Source: Oscillatoria sp. FACHB-1407
Lineage (GTDB): Bacteria > Cyanobacteriota > Cyanobacteriia > Elainellales > Elainellaceae
Assembly: GCF_014697545.1 (NCBI RefSeq)
Contig: NZ_JACJSA010000001.1
Coordinates: 124,001-188,000 of the forward strand
Reading direction: 5' to 3'
Length of the DNA: 64,000 nucleotides
Below the pieces are notes generated by a model. It was not told where the DNA came from. It saw only the letters and a program-made list of their open reading frames with translations, and did no database searches. Made by a program: the position numbers and the translations under genes. This document shows positions 62,785-64,000 of this stretch, one piece after another. How positions within the stretch are numbered: the first letter of the stretch is position 1; each line of letters opens with the position of its first letter.

Positions 62785-63591
62785 ATGGTTCAGAGTATCA
62801 ATACAGCTAAATTTAGTGCAACTGATTTAGATCAATTAGCAGAAGATTTAAACCGAGATGGAATTTGTATTCTTCGTGGATTATTCGATCGCGAGTTGAT
62901 TGCAGAGTGGAAAGATGCTTTTGATGCACTATTTCAACAGCGACAACAGCAACCCGGTGGAGTGGCTCCCAGAGGAAAAGCACGGGGTTACATTACATTG
63001 CCGTGGGTGGCTCCCTTTGCAAATCCTGAGGTGTTTGCAAATCCAACAATCTTAGGTTTACTCGATCGCATCTTTTATCAGGAATATAAGCTGGTGCAGT
63101 TAGCCGCTGACATTCCCATGCAGGGGTCTGAATATCAAGAAGTTCACCGCGATTTTCGTCCCCTCTTCACCGATCAAATCGTCACTCCTTTATATGCCGT
63201 TGCAGTCAATTTTTCGCTTGTAGAAGTGACAGCCGACAACGGTCCTTTTGAAATGGCACGGGGAACCCACGTCTTGCCACGAGAAGAAGGATTGGTCAAA
63301 GTTCGAGCGGGTGAGATTTCGATGGAGCAGTTTTATTTACAACCCGGAGATGTCATGGTGCGATCGCCTCTAGCACTGCATCGCGGCACGCCTAATCTGA
63401 CACCAGAACCTCGTCCCATGATCGTGATGGGTTACGTAATGCACTGGCTCCACACCCACAAGGTAGATTTAACCCTGGAACAGGATTATTACAATAACTT
63501 GTCGCCACAACTTCAGGAGTTACTGCGGTGTCAAACCGTAGAACGATTGTCAGAAAACGCGACAGAAACCTACATCAACTTCGCGTATTAA
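62785..63591 (+). CDS. Phytanoyl-CoA dioxygenase (PhyH) family oxygenase
   Basis: 268 residues of the Fe(II)/2-oxoglutarate-dependent PhyH family. Iron ligands are visible as HRDFRPLF (His-x-Asp) and a distal His in ALHRGTPNLTPEPRP, whose Arg would bind 2-oxoglutarate. The double-stranded beta-helix core includes GPFEMARGTHVLPREEG. It hydroxylates or otherwise oxidises a small molecule; the substrate cannot be inferred since neighbours are unrelated. The leader has no clear ribosome site. Confidence 0.87.
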   Translation: MVQSINTAKFSATDLDQLAEDLNRDGICILRGLFDRELIAEWKDAFDALFQQRQQQPGGVAPRGKARGYITLPWVAPFANPEVFANPTILGLLDRIFYQEYKLVQLAADIPMQGSEYQEVHRDFRPLFTDQIVTPLYAVAVNFSLVEVTADNGPFEMARGTHVLPREEGLVKVRAGEISMEQFYLQPGDVMVRSPLALHRGTPNLTPEPRPMIVMGYVMHWLHTHKVDLTLEQDYYNNLSPQLQELLRCQTVERLSENATETYINFAY

Positions 63592-63606
63592 CAATCCGCC
63601 AGAGAT

Positions 63607-63648
63607 CCCCCTTACCTACAGCATCCCCCTTTTAAGGGGGATTTCTAA
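63607..63648. repeat. Intergenic copy of the CCCCCTTTTAAGGGGGATTT repeat
   Basis: ATCCCCCTTTTAAGGGGGAT palindrome after the PhyH gene, of the same family as the repeats read in frame in soxA, soxG and the helicase gene. GGTGGGCAGTGCCCACC follows at about 63665-63681. Confidence 0.75.
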
Positions 63649-63738
63649 GTCAGCTTTTGATAAAGGTGGGCAGTGCCCACCCTACCAGAATCGCTGTAAG
63701 TAGCCATTTAGAGTGCTGGTAGCGTCAGCGCATACCAC

Positions 63739-64000
63739 TGACCAATAACAATTGACCAATGACAACTGACGATTGACCAATCACGGTTGACGATTGACAA
63801 CTGACGATTGACCATTAACAACTGACGATTGACCATTAACAATTGACGATTGACAACTGACGATTGACCAATAACAACTGACCAATAACAACTGACGATT
63901 GACCATTAACAATTGACCAATAACAACTGACGATTGACCATTAACAATTGACCAATAACAACTGACGATTGACCAATAACAATTGACCAATAACAACTGA
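63739..64000. repeat. Heptamer tandem array at the window end
   Basis: Thirty-seven or so 7-bp units (TGACCAA, TAACAAC, TGACGAT, TAACAAT) running off the end of the window. The open frame on the minus strand (repetitive CYWSIV / NGQSSVV) is a product of the repeat. Confidence 0.92.

Noticed and set aside
63781-63996. Minus-strand frame with repeating SIVNGQSSVV
   Set aside because: Entirely inside a heptamer array; no start signal or non-repeat sequence.

Overview
The window is chromosomal DNA from a cyanobacterium. HIP1-type octamers (GCGATCGC) recur throughout. Photosynthesis genes are present (petM, Rubisco accumulation factor raf1). There are bilin-photoreceptor-like GAF domains, arrays of 7-bp tandem repeats and many small dispersed palindromic elements. 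Gene families such as DUF4230, AAA-like/WD40, alkaline invertase and HflX with a long N-terminal extension fit a filamentous or Leptolyngbya-like lineage, but the genus cannot be fixed from sequence reading alone.

Layout. 1-7.1 kb: three sensor kinases on the minus strand. The largest (CBS-PAS-GAF-GAF-kinase-receiver) carries a DXCF-type cyanobacteriochrome signature and overlaps a receiver-kinase gene by 4 bp. 7.4-18.0 kb: a methylated-amine / one-carbon cluster. A minus-strand HTH-cupin regulator faces purU, a four-subunit sarcosine-oxidase-type flavoenzyme (soxBDAG / mgdABCD-like) and three split glutamate-synthase-like genes (glxBCD / mgsABC-like). 18.5-23.7 kb: two adjacent AAA-like signalling ATPases, one fused to GGDEF and one to WD40 repeats. 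24-30.5 kb (minus strand): DUF4230 protein, a DppB-type permease, then potC, potB, potD and potA for polyamine uptake. 30.8-45.5 kb: housekeeping and envelope genes (PBP2, MoaD-like, petM, pdxA, GAF protein, GH100 invertase, UvrD-like helicase, two polytopic membrane proteins, raf1). 45.7-47.1 kb: tRNA-Ala(GGC), a decayed integron-integrase-like gene, a small protein gene and a striking array of 21-bp repeats. 47.5-51.8 kb: isoaspartyl peptidase, ATP-grasp ligase and pentapeptide protein in a tight operon, then a membrane-anchored hemerythrin. 52.2-57.9 kb: a galactoside/galactose region (GH2 hydrolase, galT, small protein, M24-like protein, galK). 58.2-63.6 kb: two small proteins, HflX, DUF4383, MarC and a PhyH-type dioxygenase.

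How they work together. The sox/glx/purU set reads as a route that demethylates an N-methyl amino acid onto tetrahydrofolate and disposes of the C1 unit as formate. gmaS and glxA are not in the cluster, so the true substrate (sarcosine or N-methylglutamate) is open. GH2, GalT and GalK cover release and phosphorylation of galactose but lack a local galE.

The window is also rich in small non-autonomous mobile elements. Four insertions have target-site duplications readable by eye (5, 5, 8 and 9 bp), and one element sits inside another so that the empty site can be reconstructed. A second repeat class (GGGGGATTTAGGGGGATC-like) has entered three protein genes in frame, adding about 50-80 residues to SoxA, SoxG and the UvrD-like helicase.
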